NCBI GenBank assembly: GCA_037441725.1
Contig: JBBIRT010000021.1
Location: forward strand, 1-30,014
From: JBBIRT01 sp037441725
Lineage (GTDB): Bacteria; Desulfobacterota; BSN033; UBA1163
Length of the DNA: 30,014 nucleotides
Direction of reading: 5' to 3'
Below, one piece after another: positions 16,856 through 25,297 of the stretch. The notes under the pieces were generated by a model. The model was not told the DNA's origin and ran no database searches. It was given only the letters and a program-made list of their open reading frames with translations. The translations under genes were made by a program, and so were the position numbers. Within the stretch, counting starts at the first letter, position 1. The number at the start of each line of letters is the position of its first letter.

Positions 16856-17640
16856 TCGAAGTTCGTTCCATCTCTTTTCGTTATCATGAGGATTGGGTTC
16901 TGAAGGATCTCTCTTTTCGGATTGAAAGAGGAGAGGTCCTTGGAGTGATCGGACCTAATGGTTCCGGGAAGACGACCCTCCTAAAACTTCTCTATCGTCT
17001 CCTTTCCCCTCAAAAGGGTGAGATCCTATTTGAGCTCCTTCCAATGAAGAAGATGGACCGATCCGACATCGCCAAAAGGATTGCTGTGGTTGCCCAGGAA
17101 ACACATCTCCTCTTTCCCTTCAGCGTCCTTGAAACCGTACTGATGGGAAGAGCTCCTCATCTTGGGTCTCTCCTATTCGAAAGGGAAATCGATCTCAAAA
17201 TTGCTAAAAGGGCCATGGAGTGGACAGAAACCCTTGCTTTATCAGATAGACCTATGGATGAACTCTCAGGTGGAGAAAGAAAGCGCGTCTTTATTGCTCG
17301 GGCATTGGCTCAAGAGCCTGAGGTCATTCTCCTTGACGAACCGACAGCAAATTTAGATATCCATCACCAGATAGAGTTTCTTGATCTTATCCTCACTCTC
17401 AATCGAGAGAGGGGGTTGACCATTGTCATGGCCTCTCACGAGATGAATATAGCCTCTGAATTTTGTGACCGTCTTCTTTTTCTCCAAGGAGGAAGAATCT
17501 ATCGAATGGGAACGCCTGAGGAGGTGATTACCAAGGAGAATATTGAAGAAGTTTACGGGTGTGAAGTCTATGTAGATCAACATCCAATTTCTGGCATGCC
17601 AAGGATCAGCCTCTTGAAAAAGGGGAGTCTTAAGCGATGA
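16852..17640 (+). CDS. btuD: Cobalamin ABC ATPase BtuD-like
   Basis: A 262-residue ATPase with Walker A GPNGSGKT (34-41), the Q-loop VVAQETHLLFPFSV, signature LSGGERKRVFIARAL, Walker B VILLDEPTANLD and the switch His in MASHE. This is the FepC/BtuD type. The C-terminal 30 residues (YGCEVYVDQHPISGMPRISL) are typical of B12 and haem-type importers. It overlaps btuC upstream and ilvA downstream by ATGA junctions, so translation should be coupled along the operon. Confidence 0.9.
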   Translation: MIEVRSISFRYHEDWVLKDLSFRIERGEVLGVIGPNGSGKTTLLKLLYRLLSPQKGEILFELLPMKKMDRSDIAKRIAVVAQETHLLFPFSVLETVLMGRAPHLGSLLFEREIDLKIAKRAMEWTETLALSDRPMDELSGGERKRVFIARALAQEPEVILLDEPTANLDIHHQIEFLDLILTLNRERGLTIVMASHEMNIASEFCDRLLFLQGGRIYRMGTPEEVITKENIEEVYGCEVYVDQHPISGMPRISLLKKGSLKR

Positions 17641-18842
17641 AACTTTGGGAAGAAATTGAATTTGCAAACATAGAAATTCAAAAAGTAATCCTCAGGACTC
17701 CAATGATCTATTCAGAAACCTTTTCGAGGCTTATAGGAAAAGAGGTCTTCCTTAAATTAGAAAACCTCCAAAAGACAGGCTCCTTTAAAATTAGAGGAGC
17801 TTTCTTTAAATTATCCCGACTCTCCCCATCCATGAGGAGGTTAGGAGTGGTTGCGGCTTCTGCGGGGAATCATGCGCAAGGAGTGGCCTTCGCCTCTTCA
17901 CTCCTCAAGATTCAATCAACGATTGTGATGCCAGAAGGGGTTCCTATGGCCAAACAACTTGCCACAGATTCCTATGGTGGGAAGGTTATCCTTTTTGGTC
18001 AGAATACAGAAGAGGCGACGAGCTATGCAAGGAAGTTATCAAAGGATGGGAAAATTTTCATTCATCCTTTTGATGACGAACAGATCATGGCAGGCCAAGG
18101 GACGATTGGTCTTGAGATTTTAAAGGAGGTTCCAGATGTTGAAACCATTATTGTCCCGATCGGTGGGGGAGGGTTAATCTCTGGAATCGCAACCATTGTT
18201 AAAAAGAAGAAGCCAAAGGTGAAGATTATTGGAGTTCAGGCACTTCATGCTCCATCCGCCTTTAAATCCTTTAAAAGAGGAGAGATCGTGGAGGTAAAAG
18301 TGAGGCCCACCTTAGCCGATGGGATTGCCCTCCAAAAGGTGGGCGATAGGACCTTTCCTATCATTCAGAAGGAGGTGGATGAGATTGTTACAGTCAGTGA
18401 GGAGGAGATTGCTTCAGCCATTCTGATGTTATTGGAAAGAAAACGGTTGATTGCAGAGGGAGCTGGGGCAACTCCTTTAGCAGCCTTATTATCACAGAGA
18501 GGGAGGATTAAAGGGAAGAAGATTGTTTTGATAATTAGTGGTGGAAACATCGATGTGAACCTTCTGGATCGGATCATTGAGAAGGGCCTTGTCCAGACAG
18601 GAAGGCTCGTCCACTTTGAGGTTTTACTAAGAGATATTCCAGGGGCCTTATCAGAGATATCAGGCCTTGTGGCCCAAAAACATGCCAACATCCTCCATAT
18701 CATTCATGAACGGGTGGCTAAAGATATCCCCATAGGGTTTTCCAAGGTAGTCTTGGTTCTTGAGACCCGAGGTTCAGAGCACATTCAAGAAATAAACGAT
18801 GCCTTAAAAAGGAAGGGATATTCCTTCCAAAAACGGAGTTAA
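17637..18842 (+). CDS. ilvA: Threonine ammonia-lyase (with ACT domain)
   Basis: A 401-residue PLP enzyme converting threonine to 2-oxobutyrate and ammonia. The PLP lysine is K51 in KTGSFKIRGAF. SAGNHAQGVAFAS and the glycine loop PIGGGGLISGIA bind cofactor phosphate, and the SGGN stretch (VLIISGGNIDVN) is the usual C-terminal lobe motif. Residues about 325-401 are a single ACT domain (HFEVLLRDIPGALSEI), as in the shorter, TdcB/IlvA-2 type enzymes, for allosteric control. It is the last gene of the B12-riboswitch operon, joined to btuD by an ATGA overlap. In this setting 2-oxobutyrate could feed propionyl-CoA and the B12-dependent methylmalonyl-CoA route; that link is inference. A biosynthetic isoleucine role is equally possible. 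Confidence 0.9.
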   Translation: MKLWEEIEFANIEIQKVILRTPMIYSETFSRLIGKEVFLKLENLQKTGSFKIRGAFFKLSRLSPSMRRLGVVAASAGNHAQGVAFASSLLKIQSTIVMPEGVPMAKQLATDSYGGKVILFGQNTEEATSYARKLSKDGKIFIHPFDDEQIMAGQGTIGLEILKEVPDVETIIVPIGGGGLISGIATIVKKKKPKVKIIGVQALHAPSAFKSFKRGEIVEVKVRPTLADGIALQKVGDRTFPIIQKEVDEIVTVSEEEIASAILMLLERKRLIAEGAGATPLAALLSQRGRIKGKKIVLIISGGNIDVNLLDRIIEKGLVQTGRLVHFEVLLRDIPGALSEISGLVAQKHANILHIIHERVAKDIPIGFSKVVLVLETRGSEHIQEINDALKRKGYSFQKRS

Positions 18843-18983
18843 AATGGATCTCTTCATTGATTTTTTCCCCTGATCTGATAAGCCCATCCGATAAAAAGAC
18901 TTAACCATTTATTTACAAAATCTGCGATGGGTTGTACGATTGTAACAGGAGAAAGGGGTTCTTAAACTGAGGGAGGAAATCAA

Positions 18984-19122
18984 ATGGCCGATATCGAACA
19001 TACCTTAGCGGTGTTTATCGATTTTTAGAATCTTGCTTTAGGGTTCAAGGGTAAAAAAGATAAGCGGTTCGATATCCAGAAGGTCTTAGAACGTCTGGTG
19101 GAAAAAGGGAAGATCATCGTGG
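18984..19122 (+). pseudogene. 5' fragment of a duplicated NYN-nuclease gene
   Basis: An ATG behind GGGAGG opens a frame reading MADIEHTLAVFIDF, TAG, NLALGFKGKKDKRFDIQ and so on. It is the same N-terminus as the intact NYN gene at 26334, with Glu15 changed to TAG (19026-19028). The first 60 bp differ from that gene mostly at silent sites. Positions 19047-19121 match 26397-26471 at 74 of 75 bases. At 19122 similarity ends and the hsdM 3' part begins in the same frame. It is a remnant cut off when the RM block joined. Confidence 0.85.
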
Positions 19123-19742
19123 AACGCCCCCTTCGTCTAAATTTTCAGGCGGCTCCTGAGAGAATCGCGAGGTTAAACGATGAAACCGCATTTAAGAATC
19201 TGGCGATAAGTAAGAAGAAAGAGATTAAAACCAGACAAGCTGAAGAGAAGCAAGGTCGCAATACTCAGGAAGCCATCATCAGGCTTCTTACAAACTTACC
19301 TAAAACGCTTTATAAAGGTAGAGATGAATTTATCGACTTACTCAAAGAGTCTGCCAAGAAAGATGGAATAAAGCTTACAGCTCCCATTCAGAAGGCAATC
19401 CTCTCTGCTCTTTCTGAGCGGGACGAAACGGCTGAAATCTGCCGTGACGAGAATGGGCATCCCGAGGCCGACCCAGAACTCCGTGATACGGGGACTGTCC
19501 CCCTTACAGAGAATATCGAAGTTTTCTTCGAACGAGAGGTCAAACCCCACGTGCCTGATGCCTGGATTAATACCGCTGTTCGTGATCCTAAAGATGGTGA
19601 GGTTGGCAAAGTTGGATACGAAATTAACTTCAACCGCTACTTCTACAAATACACCCCGCCGCGGCCCCTTGAAGAAATAGAGGCCGATATTCGTAAGATT
19701 GAAACTGAGATCATGGAGATGCTCAGGGAGATCGCTTCGTGA
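19098..19742 (+). pseudogene. hsdM: Type I RM methyltransferase HsdM, 3' fragment
   Basis: From 19123 the protein is the C-terminal part of a type I modification subunit. Seen are TVPLTENIEVFFEREVKPHV, then PDAWINTAVRDPKDGEVGKV, GYEINFNRYFYKYTPPRPLEE and the coiled-coil end EIEADIRKIETEIMEMLREI. The AdoMet-binding and NPPY/F catalytic motifs are absent, since HsdM proteins have about 300-500 residues before this part. The open frame can start at a GTG at 19098 inside the NYN-derived segment, giving a 214-residue chimera, but it cannot methylate DNA. The end might still contact HsdS. Its stop overlaps the GTG of the next gene. Confidence 0.85.
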
Positions 19743-20860
19743 AAAACCAGAAAGAAAGACTTCCGGTAATTGCAAAATCTTTGGTTCACAATAAAGACCT
19801 TATTGCCGAACTTCGAGAAATGATTTTGCAGGCCCGGCGAGAGGTTGCCCAAAGAGTCAACTCCGCCCTCGTCATTCTTTACTGGAAAATCGGGAGTCGA
19901 ATCCGGAGGGACATTTTAAAGGAAAAACGTGCAGAGTACGGAAAAGAAATTGTCTCCGCACTGGGGAGACAATTATCCGAAGAATTCGGTTCAGGTTATT
20001 CAGAAAAGAACTTGTGGCACATGCTCCGTTTTGCCGAAGTATTTCCAAAGGAAGAAATAGTCTACGCGCTGAGTAGAGAATTGAGCTGGACACATTTTCG
20101 CCGTATTATTTACCTGGAAGATTCACTTAAACGGGAATTCTATGCCGAGATGTGCCGTATTGAACGGTGGAGCACACGCACCCTGGAAAAGAAAATCTCC
20201 AGTATGCTTTTTGAACGGACAGCCCTTTCAAGGAAACCGAAGGAATTAGCCAAGCAGGAGCTTGCCCAATTACAAAAGGAAGATAAACTCACACATGATC
20301 TTGTCTTTCGTGATCCCTATTTTCTTGACTTCCTTGGGCTGAAGGATACTTACAGCGAGAAGGACCTTGAAGCTGCAATCCTTCGGGAAATTGAGGCCTT
20401 CATTTTAGAATTGGGTTTAGGGTTTACATTTGTAGCCAGGCAGAAGAGGATCACGGTTGATAATGAGGATTACTACCTCGATCTACTCTTTTACCATCGG
20501 AAACTTCGGAGGCTGGTGGCCATCGATTTAAAGCTTGGAAAATTCCAAGCTTCAGATAAAGGGCAGATGGAGCTTTACCTCCGGTGGCTGGAGAAATACG
20601 AAAAACAACCTGAAGAAGAAACCCCTATTGGCTTGATCCTATGTGCCACTAAATCTGAAGAGCATATAAAATTGCTCCAGTTGGACAAAAGCGGTATCCG
20701 TGTAGCAGAGTATCTGACCGAACTGCCTCCACGGGAGATGTTGGAGAAAAAACTCCACCAGGCTATAAAAATGGCAAGGGAGCGTCTGATTACAGACCGG
20801 AAGTTAAGAGAAGCAAAGAGTAATGACCGAAATGACCGAAAATTATCACCTCCAAAATAA
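19739..20860 (+). CDS. DUF1016/YhcG PDDEXK nuclease-like protein
   Basis: A 373-residue protein with the N-terminal DUF1016_N helical domain (about 18-175: RREVAQRVNSALVILYWKIG, then GSGYSEKNLWHMLRFAEVFP and LSWTHFRRIIYL). The C-terminal PDDEXK nuclease-like domain covers about 195-350 (FRDPYFLDFLGLKDTYSEKD, then YYLDLLFYHRKLRRLVAIDLK, with the D-x-x-F-Y-H and D-L-K acidic residues in place). YhcG-type genes are often found within type I RM loci. This one sits between hsdM and hsdS, overlapping both (GTGA junction, and a 38-bp overlap with hsdS). Role unknown: an accessory nuclease or anti-phage function is plausible. Unlike its neighbours the gene is intact. GTG start. Confidence 0.88.
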   Translation: MKNQKERLPVIAKSLVHNKDLIAELREMILQARREVAQRVNSALVILYWKIGSRIRRDILKEKRAEYGKEIVSALGRQLSEEFGSGYSEKNLWHMLRFAEVFPKEEIVYALSRELSWTHFRRIIYLEDSLKREFYAEMCRIERWSTRTLEKKISSMLFERTALSRKPKELAKQELAQLQKEDKLTHDLVFRDPYFLDFLGLKDTYSEKDLEAAILREIEAFILELGLGFTFVARQKRITVDNEDYYLDLLFYHRKLRRLVAIDLKLGKFQASDKGQMELYLRWLEKYEKQPEEETPIGLILCATKSEEHIKLLQLDKSGIRVAEYLTELPPREMLEKKLHQAIKMARERLITDRKLREAKSNDRNDRKLSPPK

Positions 20861-21542
20861 CCGCCGATTCAAACCCTATCCTGAATACAAAGACTCCGGC
20901 ATCGAGTGGCTGGGCGAGATTCCAGCACATTGGGAGGTAAAAAGATTAAAACGCATATTTATTGTAATAAATGGTTCTACTCCTAAGAGCGAAGAGCCAA
21001 ACTTTTGGGATGGGAATATTCCTTGGGTGACCCCGGATGATCTTGGAAATCTATCAACAAGAGAACTTGCGCAGCCAGAACGATATGTCACTGAGGCAGG
21101 TTATCAAAGCTGTGGGACGACCTTGGTTCCCGCTAGTAGCCTTATCCTCTCTACTAGGGCTCCAATTGGGCACTTGGCAATCGCAGGAGTTGATCTTTGT
21201 ACGAATCAGGGGTGTAGAAGTCTGGTTTTTCGGAAAGAACAAAACAGAAATTTTTTCTACTACCAACTCCTTGCTTTACGGCCAGAATTAGATTCATGGG
21301 GACAAGGAAGCACTTTTAGGGAGTTGTCAAAGACCAAACTTGAGTACGTCTATTTAATTAATGCTCCTTTAGAGGAACAAAATATTATTGGTTCCTTCCT
21401 TGACCGAGAAACATCTAAAATCGATGCACTGACTGCCAAGATCCGTGAAGCTATTGATCACCTAAAGGAGTACCGCACCGCGCTCATCTCAGCAGCGGTG
21501 ACAGGCAAAATTGATGTTCGAAATACAGGGATTTCAATGTAG
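20823..21542 (+). CDS. hsdS: Type I RM specificity subunit HsdS, single TRD
   Basis: A 239-residue protein, about half a normal HsdS (390-450). The start region (YPEYKDSGIEWLGEIPAHWE) is the usual N-terminus of a first target-recognition domain. One TRD follows (about 35-195, with FWDGNIPWVTPDDLGN and STRAPIGHLAIAG). It then goes straight to a coiled-coil end (DRETSKIDALTAKIREAIDH, then YRTALISAAVTGKIDV) typical of the second half. Either a deletion fused the two conserved coils, or it is a natural half-HsdS that acts as a dimer. It overlaps the DUF1016 gene. Its TAG stop lies within a REP palindrome (21538-21567), so the last codons may have been altered by that insertion. Confidence 0.87.
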   Translation: MTEMTENYHLQNNRRFKPYPEYKDSGIEWLGEIPAHWEVKRLKRIFIVINGSTPKSEEPNFWDGNIPWVTPDDLGNLSTRELAQPERYVTEAGYQSCGTTLVPASSLILSTRAPIGHLAIAGVDLCTNQGCRSLVFRKEQNRNFFYYQLLALRPELDSWGQGSTFRELSKTKLEYVYLINAPLEEQNIIGSFLDRETSKIDALTAKIREAIDHLKEYRTALISAAVTGKIDVRNTGISM

Positions 21543-21567
21543 GGGCACGGCATGCCGTGCCCCTACA
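21538..21567. repeat. REP-type 30-bp perfect palindrome, copy 1
   Basis: Half-site TGTAGGGGCACGGCA followed by its exact reverse complement. It contains the stop codon of hsdS and lies seven bases before the RAYT start. An identical copy is at 21876-21905. It may also act as a transcription stop or mRNA hairpin. Confidence 0.9.
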
Positions 21568-21573
21568 TGAATT

Positions 21574-22179
21574 ATGATACCGGTGAACCAATTGCCCACA
21601 CAAGATAACCAACAGCGCCGCAGATCCATTCGTTTGCATGGATATGATTATAGGCAGGCAGGGGCATATTTTGTCACGATCTGTACCCATGATCGGATGT
21701 GTTTGTTCGGCCAGGTAGTGGGCGGGGAGATGCGGTTGAATGCACGGGGTCGGATTGTTGAACAATGTTGGTTGGAAATCCCACGGCATTTCCCGCATGT
21801 AGCATTGGATGTGTTTGTCGTCATGCCAAACCATGTTCACAGCATCATCATTTTGAACGATGTAGGGACACGGCCTGTAGGGGCACGGCATGCCGTGCCC
21901 CTACAGAGGGAACGTTTCGGCAAACCGGTTACAGGTTCCATACCGACCATCATACGTTCATTCAAATCGGCAGCAACAAAGCAGATCAACATTGTTCGCA
22001 GGCTTCCAGACGCCCCGGTCTGGCAGCGCAATTACTATGAGCATGTGATTCGTAATGACGAGCCTTTGAACCATATTCGAGAATATATCATAACCAACCC
22101 ACTGCGATGGGCATTGGATCCTGAAAATCCTGTAGGAACAAAGTCCCAGTGTGTTCCTGCTAAGCCCTGGGAGGTCTGA
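21574..22179 (+). CDS. REP-associated tyrosine transposase (RAYT)
   Basis: A 201-residue IS200-like Y1 transposase of the TnpA-REP type. It shows the N-terminal block YDYRQAGAYFVTICTHDRM, the HUH motif in MPNHVHSIIIL, and the catalytic tyrosine in REYIITNPLRWALD, preceded by VWQRNYYEHVIRND. RAYTs cut and join single-stranded REP hairpins and are usually single-copy domesticated genes. Here a REP palindrome lies directly upstream, and an identical one lies inside the gene (21876-21905), translated as part of a VGARHAVPLQ insert between the HUH motif and the Tyr. The gene splits hsdS from hsdR; its end carries the ribosome site (GGGAGGT) of hsdR, two bases downstream. Confidence 0.92.
   Translation: MIPVNQLPTQDNQQRRRSIRLHGYDYRQAGAYFVTICTHDRMCLFGQVVGGEMRLNARGRIVEQCWLEIPRHFPHVALDVFVVMPNHVHSIIILNDVGTRPVGARHAVPLQRERFGKPVTGSIPTIIRSFKSAATKQINIVRRLPDAPVWQRNYYEHVIRNDEPLNHIREYIITNPLRWALDPENPVGTKSQCVPAKPWEV
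21876..21905. repeat. REP-type 30-bp perfect palindrome, copy 2
   Basis: Identical to the copy at 21538-21567, but inside the RAYT coding sequence, where it stays in frame. A partial half-site (TGTAGGGACACGGC, 21861-21874) lies just before it. Confidence 0.9.
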
Positions 22180-22181
22180 CC

Positions 22182-24939
22182 GTGAATATCTCAGAACGGT
22201 CTTTTGAGGATGCGATCGAGGCCACGTTAATTGGAGCTGACCTGGGAGACTTACCGTTGGTCCGGGAAACGGCTGCGCCTTATGGGGATATGGCGCCGGG
22301 TGGCTATCATAAGCGGCAGTCCGAGGATTACGATCGCAAGCTCTGTTTGATTCCTCGCGATGTATTTGACTTCATCTATGCCACGCAACCGAAGGAGTGG
22401 GAGAAACTAAAACAACATCACGGGGCAGACGTGAAGGAGCGTTTCCTTAAACGTCTATCTTCTGAGATAGGCCAAAGAGGCGTTCTCGATGTCCTTCGTA
22501 ATGGGATCAAAGATTCGGGCTGTAAGTTTTGCCTTGCCTACTTTCGCCCTTCNNNNNNNNNNNNNNNNNNNNNNNNNNNNNNNNNNNNTAGGGTGTTTAG
22601 GTGCTGCAGTCTACAAAAGTGCAATAATTCGTCAATTAAAATATAGCGAAAAAAATGACAGAAGCCTCGATCTGGCTCTTTTCTTAAATGGTATACCCAT
22701 CTTCACTTCTGAACTTAAAAACCCTTTCACCGGGCAGAATGTGGAGGATGCCATCCAGCAATACCGCTTTAACCGGGATCCGAGAGAACCTCTCTTTACC
22801 TTTAGACGCTGTCTTGCCCATTTTGCAGTTGATCCAGACTTAGTATTTGTGACGACCCGATTGGAGGGCCCAAAGACAACATTCTTGCCATTCAATCAGG
22901 GTAAGTTTGGAGGAGCCGGGAATCCTCCTAAATCACCGACTGACGGTGGATATTCAACCGATTACCTCTGGAAGCGGATCTGGTCAAGAGATAGCGTTTT
23001 AGAATTGATCCAACACTTCATTCAGGAAGTTGAGGTTGAGGATGAGAAGGGAAGGAAAACCGGTGAAAGGGTTCTCATTTTCCCTCGTTACCATCAGCTT
23101 GAATCTGTGCGTCGCCTTGTGACCCAGGCCAGACAGGATGGGCCAGGAAAATGTTACCTCATCCAGCATTCAGCGGGAAGTGGAAAGTCCAATTCGATTG
23201 CCTGGCTTGCTCATCGACTTTCCATTCTTCACGATGAAAATGACAGACGGGTTTTTGATTCCATAGTAGTCATCACTGACCGCCGTGTCCTTGATCGCCA
23301 GCTACAACGCACCGTTCGTCAATTTGAGCAGACAGCAGGGATCGTAGAAAATATCGATACCACAAGTCGCAAGCTTAAGGAGGCTCTTGAATCAGGAAAA
23401 ACGATAATTGTTACAACCTTGCAGAAGTTTCCGGTGATTGCGCAAGAGATCGGCGAACTGCCTGGCAAACGGTTCGCCGTGCTCGTGGATGAAGCTAATT
23501 CCTCCCAATCCGGAGAGAGTACAAAAAGCCTTAAGGCGGTTTTATCTTCTAAAAGTCTTGAAGAAGCTGAACAGGAAGAAGCTGGAGCAGAGACACCGGA
23601 AGAGGAGCTTGAAAATCGAATCCTTTCGGAGATGGAAAAGCGGGGGCGACTTCCCAATGTTAGCTGGTTTGCCTTCACAGCAACTCCGAAGCCAAAAACA
23701 TTTGAGTTATTTGGGACAAAACGGCCTGATGGACGTTACGAGGCATTTAGCCTCTACAGTATGCGTCAAGCCATTGAAGAAGGCTTCATTCTCGATGTCC
23801 TCGAAAATTACACCACCTATAAGGTTTACTGGAGGCTTCTCAAGAAGATAGAAGATGATCCCCATTACGAGAAAGGAAAAGCGAGTTATCTTCTGCGTTC
23901 ATTTGTGGACCTTCATGAGCACGCCCTGCGGAAAAAGGTTGAGATCATGGTTGAGCACTTTCATAGTCAGGTAGCCCCGCGTATAGGCGGCAAGGCTAAG
24001 GCCATGATCGTTTCTCGATCCCGGCTCCATGCAGTCCGTTACAAACAGACTCTGGATGCATATCTGAGGGAGCGCGGGTATCCGTATAAGGCACTTGTCG
24101 CATTTTCAGGGACAGTCCACGACATGGGGATTGATTACACCGAAGCCAATATGAATGGGTATTCAGAGAAACAGACAGCCGAGGTTTTTAAAAGGCCAGA
24201 GTATCGCTTTCTTGTCGTAGCAAACAAATTCCAGACGGGATTCGACCAGCCTCTGCTTCATACGATGTATGTGGATAAAAAACTTGGTGGTGTGAATGCG
24301 GTTCAGACCTTATCCCGTCTTAATCGAGTCCATCCGGAAAAATCCGAAACGATTGTTCTCGACTTTGCAAATGATGCTGAAGAGATTCGTAAAGCTTTTG
24401 AACCTTATTATGAGAAGACATTGCTATCGGAAGCAACCGATCCAAACCTGCTTTACGATCTTGAACGTCAACTTGCTGAATTCCACATATATGACAGGGC
24501 AGAGCTTGAGGCTTTTTCAAGACTCTATTTCAATCTAAAATCGACTCAGGATCAACTCTATGCGATGCTTGCTCCGTGCGTCAATCGGTATGAAGCCCTT
24601 GATAAAGAAGAGAGGATGAATTTCCGGGGAAAACTCACGGATTATGTGCGCCTCTACGCTTTCCTTTCGCAAATCCTCACCTTCGCTGATCCTGACCTTG
24701 AGAAGCTGTATGTTTTTACTCGACTGCTTCGCCGTTATCTTCCGCCAGAAAGAGATGATCTCCCAAGAGAAATACAGCAGAAAATTGATATGGAATCTTA
24801 TCGGATAAGGCTGAGCTTTAAAGGAAAGATTAAATTGGAGCGTGGGGAAGGTGAGCTTGAACCCATTGGAGCCAAAGGGGAGCTTGTTCCAGACCAGATC
24901 GAACCTCTCTCTCAAATCATCCGGGAGCTTAATGAGTAA
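22182..24939 (+). CDS. hsdR: Type I RM restriction/translocase subunit HsdR, truncated
   Basis: Starts at a GTG two bases after the RAYT stop. The N-terminus (MNISERSFEDAIEATLIG) leads to the nuclease domain, which is interrupted by 36 N (22553-22588). The frame differs on the two sides (22182 in frame 3, 22589 on in frame 1), so the true gap length is not 36. After the gap come the nuclease core (LDLALFLNGIPIFTSELKNP, with the E-x-K type residues), motif I IQHSAGSGKSNS, and motif II VDEANSSQSGE, where the usual His is Asn. Motif III is FAFTATPKPKT, motif V FQTGFDQP and motif VI QTLSRLNR. The ORF ends at a TAA at 24937-24939, about 99 codons early. With hsdM truncated, no complete RM system remains. 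Confidence 0.88.
22553..22588. other. Assembly gap (36 N) inside hsdR
   Basis: Unknown bases. Flanking reading frames do not match across a 36-base gap, so its length is a placeholder or a frameshift lies nearby. Confidence 0.95.
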
Positions 24940-25236
24940 TTTGGAACTGACTTCACGGAAGAGGACAGGGTCTTCATCCAGCAGCTTGAGGAGAGGCTTG
25001 TTGGTGACCCAGCACTCGTAGCCAGCGTAAAGGTCAACACGCCGGAGAACGCCCGTCTGACTTTCGACCACGTGGTAACTGACCGTTTGCAAGATATGGT
25101 TGACACAAATTTTAAGTTCTATAAACGGATCACAGATGACCGCGAATTCTCAAAATTCTTTTTGGACTGGCTGTTCGATCGGTTTCGAAAGAGTCTTAAG
25201 GGTGAAACTCATTTAAAAAACCAGAGGATAGAATGA
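24940..25236 (+). pseudogene. hsdR: Displaced C-terminal end of HsdR
   Basis: The frame of hsdR continues past the TAA at 24937 for 98 codons to a TGA at 25234-25236. It reads FGTDFTEEDRVFIQQLEERL, then PENARLTFDHVVTDRLQDMV and FYKRITDDREFSKFFLDWLF, which is the normal C-terminal helical end of HsdR. The lost residue between LNE and FGT is often Lys, so a single AAA to TAA change would explain the stop. No start codon or ribosome site indicates separate translation. Confidence 0.85.
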
Positions 25237-25297
25237 AGAATAAAACCTATCATCCATTACGACATCAAGTATTGCATGGGTGAAGATGGGAGGAGAT

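Noticed and set aside
21538..21905. The two palindromes as terminal inverted repeats of one insertion
   Set aside because: The second copy lies inside the RAYT frame, not beyond it, and no duplicated target flanks the pair; REP elements fit better.
24535..25092. 185-codon open frame on the - strand
   Set aside because: It is antisense to the conserved hsdR C-terminus in its entirety and has no recognisable protein features.
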